From: Sialis fuliginosa
Taxonomy: Eukaryota > Arthropoda > Insecta > Megaloptera > Sialidae
Assembly (NCBI GenBank): GCA_961205875.1
Contig: OY540813.1
Location: 23,903,001-23,967,000, forward strand
Reading direction: 5' to 3'
DNA: 64,000 nt
A model generated the notes under the pieces. The model did no database searches, was not told the DNA's origin, and saw only the letters and a program-made list of their open reading frames with translations. This document shows, piece after piece, positions 1-13,800 of this stretch; within the stretch, counting starts at the first letter, position 1; every line of letters starts with the position of its first letter. The position numbers and the translations under genes were made by a program.

Positions 1-3000
1 ACTTTGATTTGCAATTGTTACCCTTATTTGTGGTCGATCCAAGGGTGCGGTTAATTTAAATCTCCCGCGCATTTTGTTTGTGGTTTACACCTGTCTCCTC
101 TTTACTACTTCCGTCGTTCGAGGCAGATGCGATAATTGTAACCGTTTCTATCACGTAGGTAATTCCGGATTATTCCAAGACGGTTCTTTTTTTAATTTCT
201 TGTTTCCGGATATTCGCGTGTGGTTTTATAAGTTTAATAAGTTGATAGTCTTAAAGACTAATTTAAAAAGAATTATAAAATAGTTTTGGTAGGTTTCAAT
301 CGCATGTCGGGATGTTTGGGTTAAGTGCTGTGTTTATAGTCGTTTTTAAGTTATTTCGGGAGTGAATTTAATTATAGTTAACGTGTGTTTTGGTACATTG
401 ATTATCAATTTCGTTTTATCCATATGGTAACATTTTTAAGACTACTGCACATATATACCTATATAATCATTGACGAAATTGAAACAGTTTCCTCTAATTT
501 TACCCCTTTTCTAATTTAAACTAACAATAGTCGAGAACAATTTGCTAATTTAAAATTTAGACCTCACATTTCTTAAGTATTCATTTATAAATACTATATG
601 TATATAATTATACCGGATGGTTAAAATGTAACTCCTTTATTTAGTAATTCTCAAATTAACACACCTACAAATTTCTCACTTAATTTTTTCAATCTGCTTA
701 TTGTGGAATGCGAATTTCGATCTTAAATTGGAATTTCTTGAAAATTTTTGTAAATTATTGAGAATGTACATAAGTAAAAAATATTTAATAAAATTCAGCC
801 AGCGATTAATGAAATGATAATCGATTAGGTACTAAATAGAGCAGATACTTTTTAACCACCAATATGACCAAAAATTAAATTTATTAGAAAAAATTTAACG
901 TATTCTAATCTCCTACATTTCTAATTATTAAAATCAAACAGAACCATTAAAAAGAGAACTGCAATTATACATTAAATTCATCAGATCCACATCAACAAGA
1001 ACAATAACATTAAAAAATTACCAAATGATTTAAAACAATCATTATTTAAAGGTAACAAAACAAACCGCAAACACAATAACAAAAATCGTTGCTACAAAAC
1101 GATCAATTATTCAGATATATACTACCCGATTGGCCAATTTAAATATCATTCAATTATATGCAAATGGCGAACTACCGAGTTGTATAACGCAGCAGCGATG
1201 TGGTCTTGTGAGCCGGTGGTACTTCACTCCGCTGATTGACACATAGTTGGATTGATTGACGTTAAAAGATAGATCGTGGGGCAAACTTAATCGCCTTAAA
1301 TCAAACCCATCGATCCTGCAGTGATACCAACCACGCACCAAAAAAACACACACACGTTTTTTTGTATACCTGTTCCACGTTCTCACATACTTATTTTATA
1401 CCACGGTGTCGATTTTAAGTACCTTTTGTATTATGTAAATACACTGTCCAATTTTAGGGTAACTTTATCTCGGTTTCTACGCATCTTCTTGGTCTTTGAT
1501 CACTACCAATTATTGGATCCGTAATAATCTTCAAATTTTATTTTTTATATATTATTAAATGGTTTTAAAAATATACATTGACATATTTTAAGTGCCATAC
1601 ATAGAACAAGAAAATATTATCGATCTCATGATGCTTGTTATAACCAATCTGATTTAGGAGTACATTTAATTAATGTGTAAATACAAAAAAAAACTATTTT
1701 GTCAACGAGCTTTGTATGTACAGTGTACATATATAAGTTGTTGAATATTAAATATCAAACATGATTTGATGTTTTTAAAGACCGTATATTTTAAATTCAT
1801 TAGTATTCAACAGTTTAAAAGTAAACTTGTTTAATGACAAATGTAAAAAGACACAAATATTTTTGAAGAATCGAAAATCCATAATATTATGTTACACATA
1901 TTTTAATAGGATTAAAATATCTGTCAGAATAGCAATCTTTAATTGAAGACAATTATTTCATATTAAATTAAGATCATTTTCCGCTATTTTATTCAAGCAA
2001 AAGAAAACCAAAATTGTTCTAATAGTCTTTCCAATACAATTTATAACTGTGTTATACTGTCTATAGTTTAAAAAAATCTATATAATACTGGGTATAAGTT
2101 TTTCGAGAACATTGTTATTTCCTAGCAGCAGTACTGTACCCATTTTTAAATAAAATTAATCAGAAATACTTATATTAAAAACTAGCCCTGTATCTTCAAA
2201 TATAAAATCAAGAATAAAATATCAACAACAACTCTGTGTAAATCGTGATTTTATCCGCAGTAGCCTACGATCACACACCGTGGTCCCGTGCCACGGTTGT
2301 GAGATTTTGTTTTGTGCCATTATTCTCGATGCTCCGGGACACTGGTACATTCCGAACACAGCTACTCAATGCAATGTCCCCTACATGTTTTATTAATTGT
2401 TTTAGCGCGACTTTTCGAATTGATTGTACTGTTTTTTGTCGTTATTTCGGACCTACGCGTTGCTGCTGTCTGGATTTATGGTTTTCTCTTAGACGCCTCC
2501 GAACGTTTTTGTAGCGGTGCTAGTAATAAATTAGTTTGGCCGTTCTTGTGTTTCGGTTAGACTTGATAAGGAATTATTGTAGTATTCATAAGGAATTTTC
2601 GTCGACTTTGTCAGCTTGATATTCGATACTATAATGACTATCCTTTTATCTTGAATCTAGATAATTCGTTCTCACAATCTTTCGTTGTTAAATATTTTAA
2701 AACATAAAAGATTCTTGATTTCTTTTATAATATTTTGACTTTTGAGCATCTAACGTTTGAAAGATACATTTATAGATATTATTCCCATCAAGATGCATCT
2801 CATTACATTTTAAAATCAAAAATTATCTAATCTTTTTAAATTGTTAATAAACATAATTTGTAATGTCTTAATAAATTCAATAATGGTGATTTTAGGTTTT
2901 TAAGAACCTATGCTACCCTTTGATATGATTACTAAATGGGCCCCACCCCCAATAAAATTTGTTTCTACTTAGATCTTATAATTTTACTTCCAAAAAAATT

Positions 3001-4599
3001 GATCACAAGAAATACATATACTTATGTATTATGTATAACTAAAATTAGTCGTCACAAATGCGGCAAAAAGCGTCATAAACGAGATATTTGGAAGTTAAAT
3101 TCAAATCCAATGTAACATTAACCCCAAAAATCAACTAAATTCAAAATGCAGTTAGCCATATTAAATAAATAAAAAATGATGTCGAAAGAAGAAAGGAGTT
3201 AATGAAGAAATATGTTTACCAAAGGTTTTTTTCGAGCCACCTACCTGGTAAGAACATACGTACAGTTTGACAGTGACATTACAATGAACCAAATAAAGAA
3301 ATTTTCATGTTACTCATAATGAGTAAACAAGTAGTTTTGTATCTTGTATCGATCAATCATAAATTCCAAACCAGAGATCAGAAACTCCGACATCGTGAAG
3401 GTATTGGTCACAAATGTTGTGTATTTATTTTTAATTTGCTGTAATAGCATGCTGAGAATTCAGATTCATATAAGGGTGGACAATTTATCTTGATTCATTA
3501 AATGATAATATACATTAAGATTTAATCACATCACCTTCCAGATGCATGCCGTATCTCGAAAATGTATGCTAGTTGAAATATTAATATTTTATATTTTGTA
3601 AACCGAAAGAAGATGAACTCTGAAGATTGGTAGCAATTGAAAGTGTACGTAAATACGAATCAACGTAAGTTGAAAAACTTGAGAGACTGTATGGTTTATT
3701 ATTCTTATTTTATTTTAATTTTGGATGCTAGGAGATATTTAGAAATAAAGATACTTAAAAATTAACATTTCTGATAACAAAAGTTATGAAAAGTTCCTAT
3801 AAACAATTGTTGGGGTTTTTAAAATCTAAATAAATAAAAAATCTAATTATTGGTTCAAAATGTCTGCAAGTTCTTGAAAAATATATCAATATAAAATATT
3901 TTTACAAAAAATTACCCACCCCTTACAATTTTTATACACATTAGTTCTTGATTATTTGAGAACACAATTTCCTCAAGAGGATTCCCTACGATACCCACAT
4001 AAACCAACCTATATCTTTGATCTTTCTTCTTTCCATTGAATCCCAGAACAATCTAACTTTATTCACACAAATTCTATAAAAATAATTACACTACACTTAT
4101 GGCCTGGCTGCTTAACTCCATACTGAAACTAAATAGTGGTACGGTCCGTATATCAATCGATCAAAGTCACTTGTATTAATAATCAAAGTCAAATATTGAA
4201 ACGAAAAAAAAGTATTAAACTGTTGTCGGTTATGCACACACACATACATACAAACAAACATACAAACATACCGGAATGAATTGTAACCATTTATTTGAAT
4301 TGATTTCTCATTGTTTTTAATTGTTTAATTCAGATTATACAATTTAATTGGAACAACTTATTCTATGTATGATGACTGCACATCAAAAATTAATATGTTT
4401 CTTATCTGTGTATCTACAGATCTTATCATTGTTTTATAAATGTTTATCGCAAAGATTTTTTGTATGTATGTTAATATTGAATATTTTTAAAAGGAAAACT
4501 TTTTAAAAGGTGTTTTTATTTAATTTACATGAGCATACAATCACGAAGCATACAACACAAAGATAGAATCTAAACTAATATAATAAAGAGGAAAAGTTT

Positions 4600-5165
4600 G
4601 TAAGTTTGTTTTTCTTGTTAATCCTTATCTCAAAAATTACTGCACCGATTTAGATGAAATTTCATCAACATGTTCCTTTTGATCTCTCGAGTAACATAGG
4701 ATATATATATGCTATCATGCCAACACAATTTCATTCATTATCAAATCACATATGTATATTGTATCATTTCACGTTATCTTCTGAGTTCTTAAATCGTTTT
4801 GGTGAAATTCAGACTTCCACCTGGACACGAAAATCAGCTAGTCTATGTATATCTATAAAAGTAAATGCCCTGAGTGACTGACTCGTCAACGCTCAGTCCA
4901 TACCCCTGGACCTAGGAACGTAAATTTTTAGCAATGTCATCTTTTTATTATGATATAAACACTTTCTAAAAACGTATTTTCCAAAATTAAATCCCAAAAG
5001 AGGGAGGAAGTGTTAATTTTTTTTTTTTTGATAGGTTTATCTGCATAACTACTTATCTTAAATTATAAAGGTGAATTTCAGGTAAAATACTTTTCTATTA
5101 AAATAAAAATACACGTGTACAAAACAAAAACGAATACAACGCGGGTGTAGCCGCGAACCTACCGT
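4600..5165. mobile_element. composite remnant of lepidopteran non-autonomous repeats
   Basis: The first part (about 4625-4855) contains AAAATTACTGCACCGATTTA and ends ATCAGCTAGT, a common 3' end of lepidopteran repeats. The second part starts at about 4855 with GAGTGACTGACTCGTCAACG and CCCCTGGACCTAGGAACG and fades out near GCGGGTGTAGCCGCGA (5142-5157). The two look like adjacent or nested insertions, both mutated and without coding potential. Confidence 0.45.
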
Positions 5166-6169
5166 TGGTAATTAATTAAGTCAATGTGTATATAAGTTCA
5201 TATTTCTAGTTGATCGAATATAAAATGCAAGATTATAATATGTGCTTTGCGTTTCATTTTTATATATTACACACACACACAAAATCTTTATTTTTTCAAC
5301 ATGATTTGGTAATGCGTGCTAAAAAACAATATGCTGTATTCTGAATTATTCAATAAAACCTTTTATTGATCATATGTTTGAATAATTTCTGATGTAAAAC
5401 GAAATATCTCGTGACGCCTAAAAATAACGTTCATTATACAGAAGAAATAATTAAATTAAAATAATGGACCATGTTATTTTCGTAACGAACTTAATACATA
5501 AGAACGAAATGTTGTTCGTTGATAAAAAGTATTATTATTATGTTATCGCAACGCACGAATATAAATTCAAATATTTATATTAAAAATATGTCGATTCTGC
5601 AAAGTGTTTTACAAAAATGTTTTTATTTTTCATTCATAACTTCAATTAATATTTTTACGCAATTTTAGCAAGAAAAAAAACGTACCTATAAATATTTATA
5701 GATCTCGCAATCCAAGGGTCTCCATTTTTTTTTTTTTTTGTAGTGAATATTGGAAAAAATATTTATCAAAAAATAAAAAAGTAGTATGAATTCTTGGATC
5801 CTCGTTCAATCTAATTTTCAATGAGGGGAGAGGGTAGTCAGCAGATTTTCCTTTCTATGAAGATAAAATTTAAAACAAATTCATTCAGAAGTAGCAAGTA
5901 AATATTTCCATTAAAACATTTCCACCCTAAAATTAATTTATACATTGCATGTAACCATCTCCAAATCTAATTACCACAAATTTTACCGAAGTTTTATCAC
6001 GACAAAATCCACAACAAGAATCTGGTTTTAAAACTTTTCAACATGAACCTTCACATATTTATAATAATTACATTGTCGCTAAGACATCGATATGCATAGA
6101 GAATTCATGCAAATCTAGTAAAAGTCATCAATCATAAAGGAAGAAGCAAGACGGAAGCTTCCTTCATCA

Positions 6170-6250
6170 CTCTTCCTAATAAAGGAGTTCCGATCATGCG
6201 CGGTGCATGTAAACATGGCGGCTGTTTTGTTCGTAAAAAGTCAATACTGT
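6170..6250. promoter_or_regulatory. short GC-richer island with Pho/YY1-like motif
   Basis: GATCATGCGCGGTGCATGTA and AAACATGGCGGCTGTTTTG (6211-6229), whose inverse includes GCCGCCATG, stand alone in A/T-rich sequence. Similar ATGGCGG words occur at 35921 and 60810. Confidence 0.22.
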
Positions 6251-7245
6251 ACACAAAGAATTACACCTACGTTAATGTTTGTTTTATTTATCTACCAACA
6301 AAATGTAAACATTGGATTGTTGTTGACTTTTAAGTTTGTTTAACGCCCTTTTTGCTCATTTGTTATGTTGATTTATTTATTTTTATTGAGGCAATAATAG
6401 ATACCTACCTATATTTTTAAGAAATTAATAGGAGGGTATTTATTATATTTTTAACATTTTCCTAGGGATCTTTAAAGATTCTTGTCTTCTTGGTATAATT
6501 TACGTCCTTGCAGTGAACTTTATAAACATTCTTATAAATATACGAGTACAAATTACGAGTTTTTTAAATTATTAACTGCTTTTTTATGTTGGCTATTTAA
6601 AATTTTTTGTGAAATTGATTTTTTTAAACAATATTAATTACCTTTTATGAACCTATAATTAAAACATTATAAAAGCAATTTTCTTACTTTGATTAAAATA
6701 TTAATAAAAAATAAAAAGTACATGCATTTTAATAAGGATTTTAATTTTGTTTCTTGCATATTATAGATTTTGAAATGTCTTATCGTTCAGTCTTTAATAG
6801 TTCGTGTGTTTCCTTTTGCAACATTTTAGTTCACTGCTCAGCTCCCTAATGAGATAGCGGGATGATATATAGCCTATAATATTTCAATGAGTATAAGAAA
6901 GCCAATAGTCAAAATAAGTTCAGTGGTTTTTGAGACCATCGAACATAAACAATCAAATTATAGATTTAAATGTCAACACCTAAAGTTTAACCGACTTATG
7001 CGCGGAATTATAAAGAATTTGCTAGAGTGCAAATGCAAACGCTATCTGCTAAGTATTAAATATAAATGGCAACACACTCAAGATGTAGCAAATGAAATCG
7101 TACATATCATAACCTTGACGCATGTGCGATAAGTACAATCAGTAACAAAATAAGTGCTGCCAAGTGTACCTACTTCATAAAATGTATTTATTCAAATAAA
7201 AAAATTTATTTGTAAATCAATTGATCAAAGAATGCGTCATTATAA

Positions 7246-7448
7246 AGTTCGATCCACACTATCGAGCCGGTCCCGGTCCGGTCTCGCTCCAATCAAATAT
7301 AAATAAACAATAAAATAAATTAAAGCATCCACACTATAAGTATCGTGCCGATCTCGCTCCAATCACACTCCAATACAGTATTTACTATACTGAATATTTG
7401 ACTGGAACGAGACCAGACCCGGAACGGCACGATAGTGTGGATCGGCGG
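7246..7448. mobile_element. PIF/Harbinger-like MITE, copy 2 (203 bp)
   Basis: This is the same family as 62811-63012. It has the same TIR core, CGATCCACACTATCG, an internal second copy of the ATCCACACTATA motif at about 7327-7339, and TAA on both sides (7243-7245 and 7449-7451). The outer ends have diverged (AGTTCGATCC and GGATCGGCGG), so this copy looks older or more mutated. Confidence 0.72.
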
Positions 7449-7665
7449 TAAGCGTCCACAACGCATTTTGGAATTTTCGCATTGTAGAAATGTTAGAACA
7501 CGTTTTGGTTAATTATTAAACAAATCCCAAAACGAATTACGCTTTGTGGTATTTTTGAGTATACCAAATGTATTATAAGCGTTTTTGAAAATACCAAAAC
7601 ACGAAATTCGCGTTGTGGATGGTTCTGAGACATCAGAATGCGTTGTGGTCGATTTTGTCTGGGTT
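7449..7665. repeat. degenerate repeats next to the MITE (CGNNTTGTGG motif)
   Basis: Directly after the MITE, CGTCCACAACGCATTTTG (from 7453) is matched in inverse by CAGAATGCGTTGTGGTCG (about 7634-7651). Between them, related units with GCTTTGTGGT and GCGTTGTGGA occur at about 7540 and 7610. This may be another degraded TIR element into or beside which the MITE inserted. Confidence 0.35.
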
Positions 7666-7813
7666 TGAGTCTATTATATACCTATTTAACTAGATTTTTG
7701 AGAATAATGGTCGCCATCAAATTTTGGTAGCAGTTTCGTATAATGGACTAGATGGCTTGTTTTGAAATATTAAAGTTTGTAGAAAATATTCCCGATATGT
7801 CGATAGTGTTTTG

Positions 7814-8123
7814 TTATTTCCATTTACATGAGGAGAGGCAACCTCCGTTGCGGTAGTTGACCAACGCAGCCCGCTCTACAACAACAATATTTCCGAAGCG
7901 CGATTTCACCGATAACATACAGTAGGTATTGCTATTAATCATTTCCAGAAACGCCCGCAGCGAGCGCGCGACTCTCGGCTCTACGTCTTCTGCTCTTGCG
8001 GTACGCATTGTTGTTGTTCTCGTAATAATGTTTCGGCATTTGGTTGCTGTCGTATGTTTTTTTTTTGTTTTTGAGTAATCGATGTATAAATGATTTGACC
8101 TTTTTTACCGTATTTTTCGTCAT
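7814..8123 (-). other. GC-richer patch with two overlapping short frames; possible old coding fragment
   Basis: Two overlapping minus-strand frames of 62 and 64 codons cover a patch of higher GC content than its surroundings. One has a basic run, RKSRRRRAESR. I do not recognise a domain. The closeness to repeat debris suggests a decayed transposon coding fragment, but this is a guess and no match can be claimed. Confidence 0.15.
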
Positions 8124-8759
8124 TTGTATATTGATAGTCTGCCTAACATTTTGGACATTTTCTGAAAACCACTTATTCCGATTTTGTCTTTTGTGTTCTT
8201 GTTTGGTCTATTCATGACATTTGTATGTATATAAATTCATTCAAGAAACACGTTCAAATATAATTTCAATTTATTTATATCTAAACAAAATAGATACGCT
8301 TCTAACTTTCAAATCGACATTTATGTTATAATTGATAAGTTTTAAAAAAAAGTAAGGACACAGAAATAACTGCGCCGCAATTAATACCGTATTGTATATT
8401 GTTATTGAATTTAAGGGTTGATTGATTGAGAATTATTTAAATGGGACTATATCAGCTATCTATTCAAATCTATTAACGTTTTATTTATTACTCTACAATT
8501 ATAAGTTCCAAATAAAGATAAATTTTCAAAGTGGAACATATTTTCGTTGAATTCGTGCCCCCGAGTATTACCGAAGAAGACTTAGTTCTACGTTAAAAGA
8601 ACTTAAATACAAACATTTCCAAATAAAATATAGAAACTATAATTCTAACTGTTTAAAAAGACCTACAGGTTTCATAGACAACCTCCTTTTTATATATTTG
8701 TAATAATAGTATTAAAATTGTATTTCAATTAATATTAATTTGTATTTATAAATGCTCTT

Positions 8760-8870
8760 AAGTAAATGTATACAGTACATTAATAGGTAATTAAGTACAT
8801 TTTTAAGCTCCAGTACAAGTACTTGTACTTTGTAAAGTACTTCAGTACCTATTTGTACAACTGTTGTCTT
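8760..8870. repeat. AAGTAC-rich fragment related to the hAT-like MITE
   Basis: The stretch has repeated AAGTAC/GTACTT motifs, including the perfect 16-bp palindrome GTACAAGTACTTGTAC at 8813-8828. Its composition matches the interior of 27198-27489, but it lacks the CAGAGCTGT ends, so the family assignment is tentative. Confidence 0.35.
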
Positions 8871-11040
8871 AGAAATTTTTAAAATAAATTTTTCTTAGCC
8901 TGAGCGATAAAATTATAAATCCATTACTGGTGTAAGTGAACATTATTCGGTAGGTATTTAAAAATGTACTACGAATATAAAAAGTTTGAGAATTAATGAT
9001 TTCACAAACTATTATTCAACTGAATAATTTATCTGAACATGTACATAGTACATGTTGAACATTTTTAGCAAATCAATACAATATGAAAACAAACAGCACA
9101 TTCCAGTAGTTAACGAAAAATGATTAATAACATTTAACGGTACAACGAACGAAACAAAAACCTGTGAACATCCAAGCAATATTTAACGCTAAATAAACAC
9201 GTCGGCCAAAAATTATAATTCAAAAACCGAGTTCGAATTCTGACTGCAGCAGTAAATTATGAACTCAGGAAGTCCATTGATGCCAATTATAGAAGAGCCT
9301 TGGGCGTGAGACAAAAACAAGGAGGCGGTTATAATCTGTGGGCTGGGGACTTCGGCTATGCAACTGTAATGAGACATTTATTGTTATTATCTTCAGTGCA
9401 CGTGTAAAATAATTATACAAAGCTACTTGTTGTATAAAGTACACAATACAATACTCTTTTTGCATACATTTAATTACGTTTTTATTACTTGCAAAACTTC
9501 ATTGTATTCTTATCCAATTTTTTTTTATGAAAAATAAAAGCATAAGGACCCAAATTATTTTATTTACAAGTGAACCATCCTGAAGTCAAATTGAATAATA
9601 ATCAAAAAATAATAATTCATCCCTGATATCAAAAATTATCAAATCAATAAATATAACCTAAGTAAATAATAACTTAATAAAACTTATTTTAAAAATAAAA
9701 AACAAAATATAAATATATTTTAGATTTGAAATTTCACCATAATTTCTTCAAACAATTAAATTCAATAAGTATTGTGAGAAAAAACTAAAAAACATAATTA
9801 ATAAAACAACCTTAAAAAAAGAAGTAAAAAAAAAGAATAAGAAATTTAAAAAAAGAGTCCCTGCTAAATTATCGAAAATGGAAGGCCGTTTAAAAAAAGT
9901 ATTATTTTTAACCATTGGGCTGTATTATATTTCATAGGAATGCTTGTATAATAATTATGTTAATTATCTATCTCTAGACACGTGTTAATTGTATTCCTGT
10001 CATTTTAAAATTAAAATTATAAACACTTAGGATTAGTTTAACCTTAAAACGATTTGCAAATAAAAACAATTAAGAGTTTAAATTTCATGCTACTGAATTT
10101 TAAATGAGTTTTGGATTATGATCAACTGTATATTATAAAGAATTAAATTTGATATCATTGACAATACAATATGTTTTTTCTTTGTTCTGTAATAAAAAAT
10201 TAACATAAAAATTTGGAAACGAAAGAACAAATATTTAAGATATCATGTGTAAAAATATTTGAATATATAATATGTTTCGGTTTGTTATTTGCAAAAATTT
10301 TTAATATGTTGGATTATGTAAATTTTTGTTAAACGTTAATTTGAAGGTTTGCTGCGTAGCTCTAAAGGTTTTTTATTATTATCTAATAATATAAATAATT
10401 AAAATTAGAATATTAATTACATATTCATTTACAGTTATCATAACGAGATATTTTACGTTTTCCATTTATTAATGACTATTTATACACAGTTTATTCATTA
10501 AAAAAAAAACACAAACATAATAGTTTTACAAAAAAAGTTTAGAATCAGAAAATAAATAATATAAATTATGTATATACCTACAGATCTTTATAAATCAATG
10601 ATTAATATAACAATTGGCGTAAAGGACAAAACGTAAAAATTTGTTTTTGGTTCAGTTTTACTCAAATTTTTCATTCTCTATCGATTGGTATATCCAAAAT
10701 TTTGATAACACCTAAAATTCGTGTTTTATGCCAATTATAATTATAAAAAAAGTAAACGTGTTCTAATCTACCTTTTAAATCCTTACAAACTTTTCGAACA
10801 AACTCTTTAAAATATTTAAACGGTAATAAAAAACCAAGAACATGTACATATAAAAATAAAACAAATTATAAAGAAAGCCAGTCCAAATACGTAAACTCGT
10901 ACAGATTATTTAATTTCAATCCCGTGTGTTCTGTTATCTCGACACACGATGTTAACAACGGTTCAATAAGAATTTCTTCATCAACATGTTACTCGAAAAA
11001 CACATGTAGATAAAAAATGCAAATTAACTGACTGTAGAAG

Positions 11041-11190
11041 TTCAGTAGGCCAGGCTTGGGCTTGTTGTTGCCAATATGTTTTAGACACTTGATTACCTTT
11101 TGTTCTTGCTACATGCAATGTCAGCCGACGTGAGAACAAAATACGCCGCTGTCAATAAATAATAATCGCGAGTGGCGTACTTTATAGATG
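11041..11190. promoter_or_regulatory. regulatory candidate in intron 4
   Basis: A repeat-poor block with CAGGCTTGGGCTTGTTGTTG, CATGCAATGTCAGCCGACGT and GCCGCTGTCAATAAATAATA. Only complexity and composition support it. Confidence 0.18.
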
Positions 11191-12480
11191 TCTTAATTTA
11201 TTGTTTAATAAAAGTAATTATACTATAGTGTAATAGTGCGCTACATTTCAAAAAAATATTTTACATCCAAGTCAATGATAATTCAAAAATAAACATCTTT
11301 TTGAGTGGGGAAGGGGATAATGTCCGCAAAATTTAATGTGACTTAGATATTTAATATTCAATATAGCCATTGTTGGAATAAATAAATATTTTATTACAAA
11401 AAAAAAATTAATTTTACTTCCAACATTTGATGGTATGATATTTATATTTGATTTTATATTTAATACTTGATCATGCAGAAATACAGTTCTCACTGAATAT
11501 GTTTACAATTAATCAATCACCTGGAGATGAGACACCATATTGACAGTTTATGTTGTTTCGTAGGTTCCTAATTCACTACCCAGTACCCGGTTAGGTACTG
11601 ATTTTAAAGGCTTTGTTCTGATTTTAAGAAAAACGTGATTACTCTCGCCATTTCTATCATACGATATATTTTCATCCTAGTTTTTATAAATATTTACTAA
11701 TTTCACCTTAAGAAAATCTGACCATAACGCAATTAGAAAATCCAAAAAATTATAAATATTTTTGAAATTTACAAGAAAATACTTAAATACTTCTATAAAA
11801 AAAATAGAACACATAACTGGAAACTAGAGCTCAATAAATTTTGCTGTAACCACTAAAGTTTTAAATTTAGACATGATGACATGATAAAAATTTTAAATGT
11901 GTATAAAAAAAAGTATGTACCTAATTCACAAATGTAGGTGCTCCCCATAATACGAAATTTCAAGAATTCAGTATAAAAAAATTACCACGTGAAATATTTT
12001 TACTAGAAAGTTTTCAAATCAAGTCATGTTAATAGAGTAGTATACAAATTTCATAGATCATAACAATATAGTAGCTTGGAGAAAAAATGATTAGCAAATA
12101 TGTGGGTGGATTTATTTTACCAGAGGTTAAAGAACAGACATACACACACAACCACATGTGTTCATAGAAAATCTTTAATGATTAGCAATGAATATTCATG
12201 AAGATATGGATTTTGAATTATTAAAAATATATATATAATTTACATTTTAAGTTTTGACTGCATGACGCATCTCAAAAACGCGCAGGTTCGCTAAAAATAA
12301 TAATAATTTAAAAGTAGCCTGAGGTAGCTGACACTTTTATTAATTTCTTAAATTTAATTATTTAATAACATCATTTAATAATAAACTTAAATTCATATTT
12401 ACATCATATCACAAACATAACACATACCTTCTTATTTGTATTCTAATCATTTTAAAAGACATGTTCTATAGTCCTAATTA

Positions 12481-12700
12481 ACTAAGTCTCGGATGTAAGA
12501 CGAGACGGGACGAGAGTCGGTTAAGTCTCATCTCGTTTTTAAGTACTGAAATATCGTCTCGATCTCGAATTTTACAAGTATCAATCTCGTCTCGTAAAAA
12601 TTGAAGCCATCGTCGCGTCTCGCGTCGTCTAGGAATAATTAATTTGGTTTCATACACGTGAACGAGAACGAGAAAAATCTCGTTCTCGTGTGAATTTTCT
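12481..12700. repeat. dispersed repeat family B (GAGACGAGA/CTCGTCTC-rich), copy 1
   Basis: The stretch is built of degenerate GAGACG, CTCGTCTCG, ATCTCGTTCTCGT words, with ACAAGTATCAATCTCGTCTC and AATTGAAGCCATCGTC in the middle. The same order of words recurs at 47236-47375 and 62286-62470, so this is a dispersed family and not simple local slippage. It is non-coding; the class is unknown. Confidence 0.55.
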
Positions 12701-13539
12701 TATAAAAAATATTAATTGATGAATCGGCAATTTTTTTACTGATTCAGATTAAAAAAGTAGTGTCCAAAATTCAATAATGAAAATATACTCAAATATAAAT
12801 TTCGGGGATTTAAATTAAATTTATTTATGAAAAGTAAAACCCGCCTCTGACTGGTTATAATATATTCCATATAAGACTTTATTCTAAAATGTAGTCCACC
12901 TACAACACGGCACAACACATGACCAACTATCTTTTAAATGTCATACGGTTAACATTGGCTGTAATGATTGCCTAATTCAACATAAAAAGTAGATCTAATC
13001 GATATTTGGTCATTAGATAGATCCTGCACAACATATACCATTCTCGATATCTGACTGAGAAAGATAGCGTATGCTAAACACTATATCACACCTGATTACA
13101 TCTCTTTTCAACACTTACCTTACAGTACCTAAATTATGGTGGTATGTATAATTAACATAACTGATTGCAATAAAAGCGAGATGGGTGTAGTCTTAATACA
13201 CTATCTGTTCCACTCGGAATCCAGGTGATTCTGTGCTTATGGTAGTTGGAATTGATCCGCTGAACAAAAGTGGTATTCTATTGTAATCATATGTACCGAT
13301 ATATTATTAAGTTTTTGTTTAATTATATGCATATATTATTATTTTGAATATGTATATTCTTATTAGGAAGAATATAATAAATTAATTAATTATGGATTTA
13401 ATCGACTATTCATTTTTCAATTATTGAATCTAGTAAACATTTTACAGTTTAAATTATAACATTTATTATAGCCAATCCCGAAAATTAAACCACTTCATTC
13501 AGAATTACAACCCTTAAGTGCAGGAACAGATCGGATTTC

Positions 13540-13800
13540 AACATATATCTAAATTAGTTGTGACATGCGTCTGGAACCAAAGGAGACGTAACTTTGAGGT
13601 ATAATTTTCTTTTTTTCAACATGTTCCTTATGATCTCCGAGTAACATATATAGGATACATACATATTTGTAACATTATGCTATCACGCCAGTAAAGAAAA
13701 ATGTTACGCAAACCGGAGAAAAATGTAATTTATTTGATTACGCCCTTCCACGCAATATTGGGTGACATACCGACATCTACCCGAGTAAAACAGCTAGTTA
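13540..13800. mobile_element. repeat remnant related to 4660-4735
   Basis: The stretch 13613-13690 shares CAACATGTTCCTTATGATCT and the following GAGTAACAT/AGGATA words with 4667-4705. It ends with GGTGACATACCGACATCTAC and AACAGCTAGT near 13800. A separate word, AACCAAAGGAGACGTAACTT (13573-13592), recurs in altered form at 20240 and 47965. Several repeat families are therefore mixed here. Confidence 0.4.
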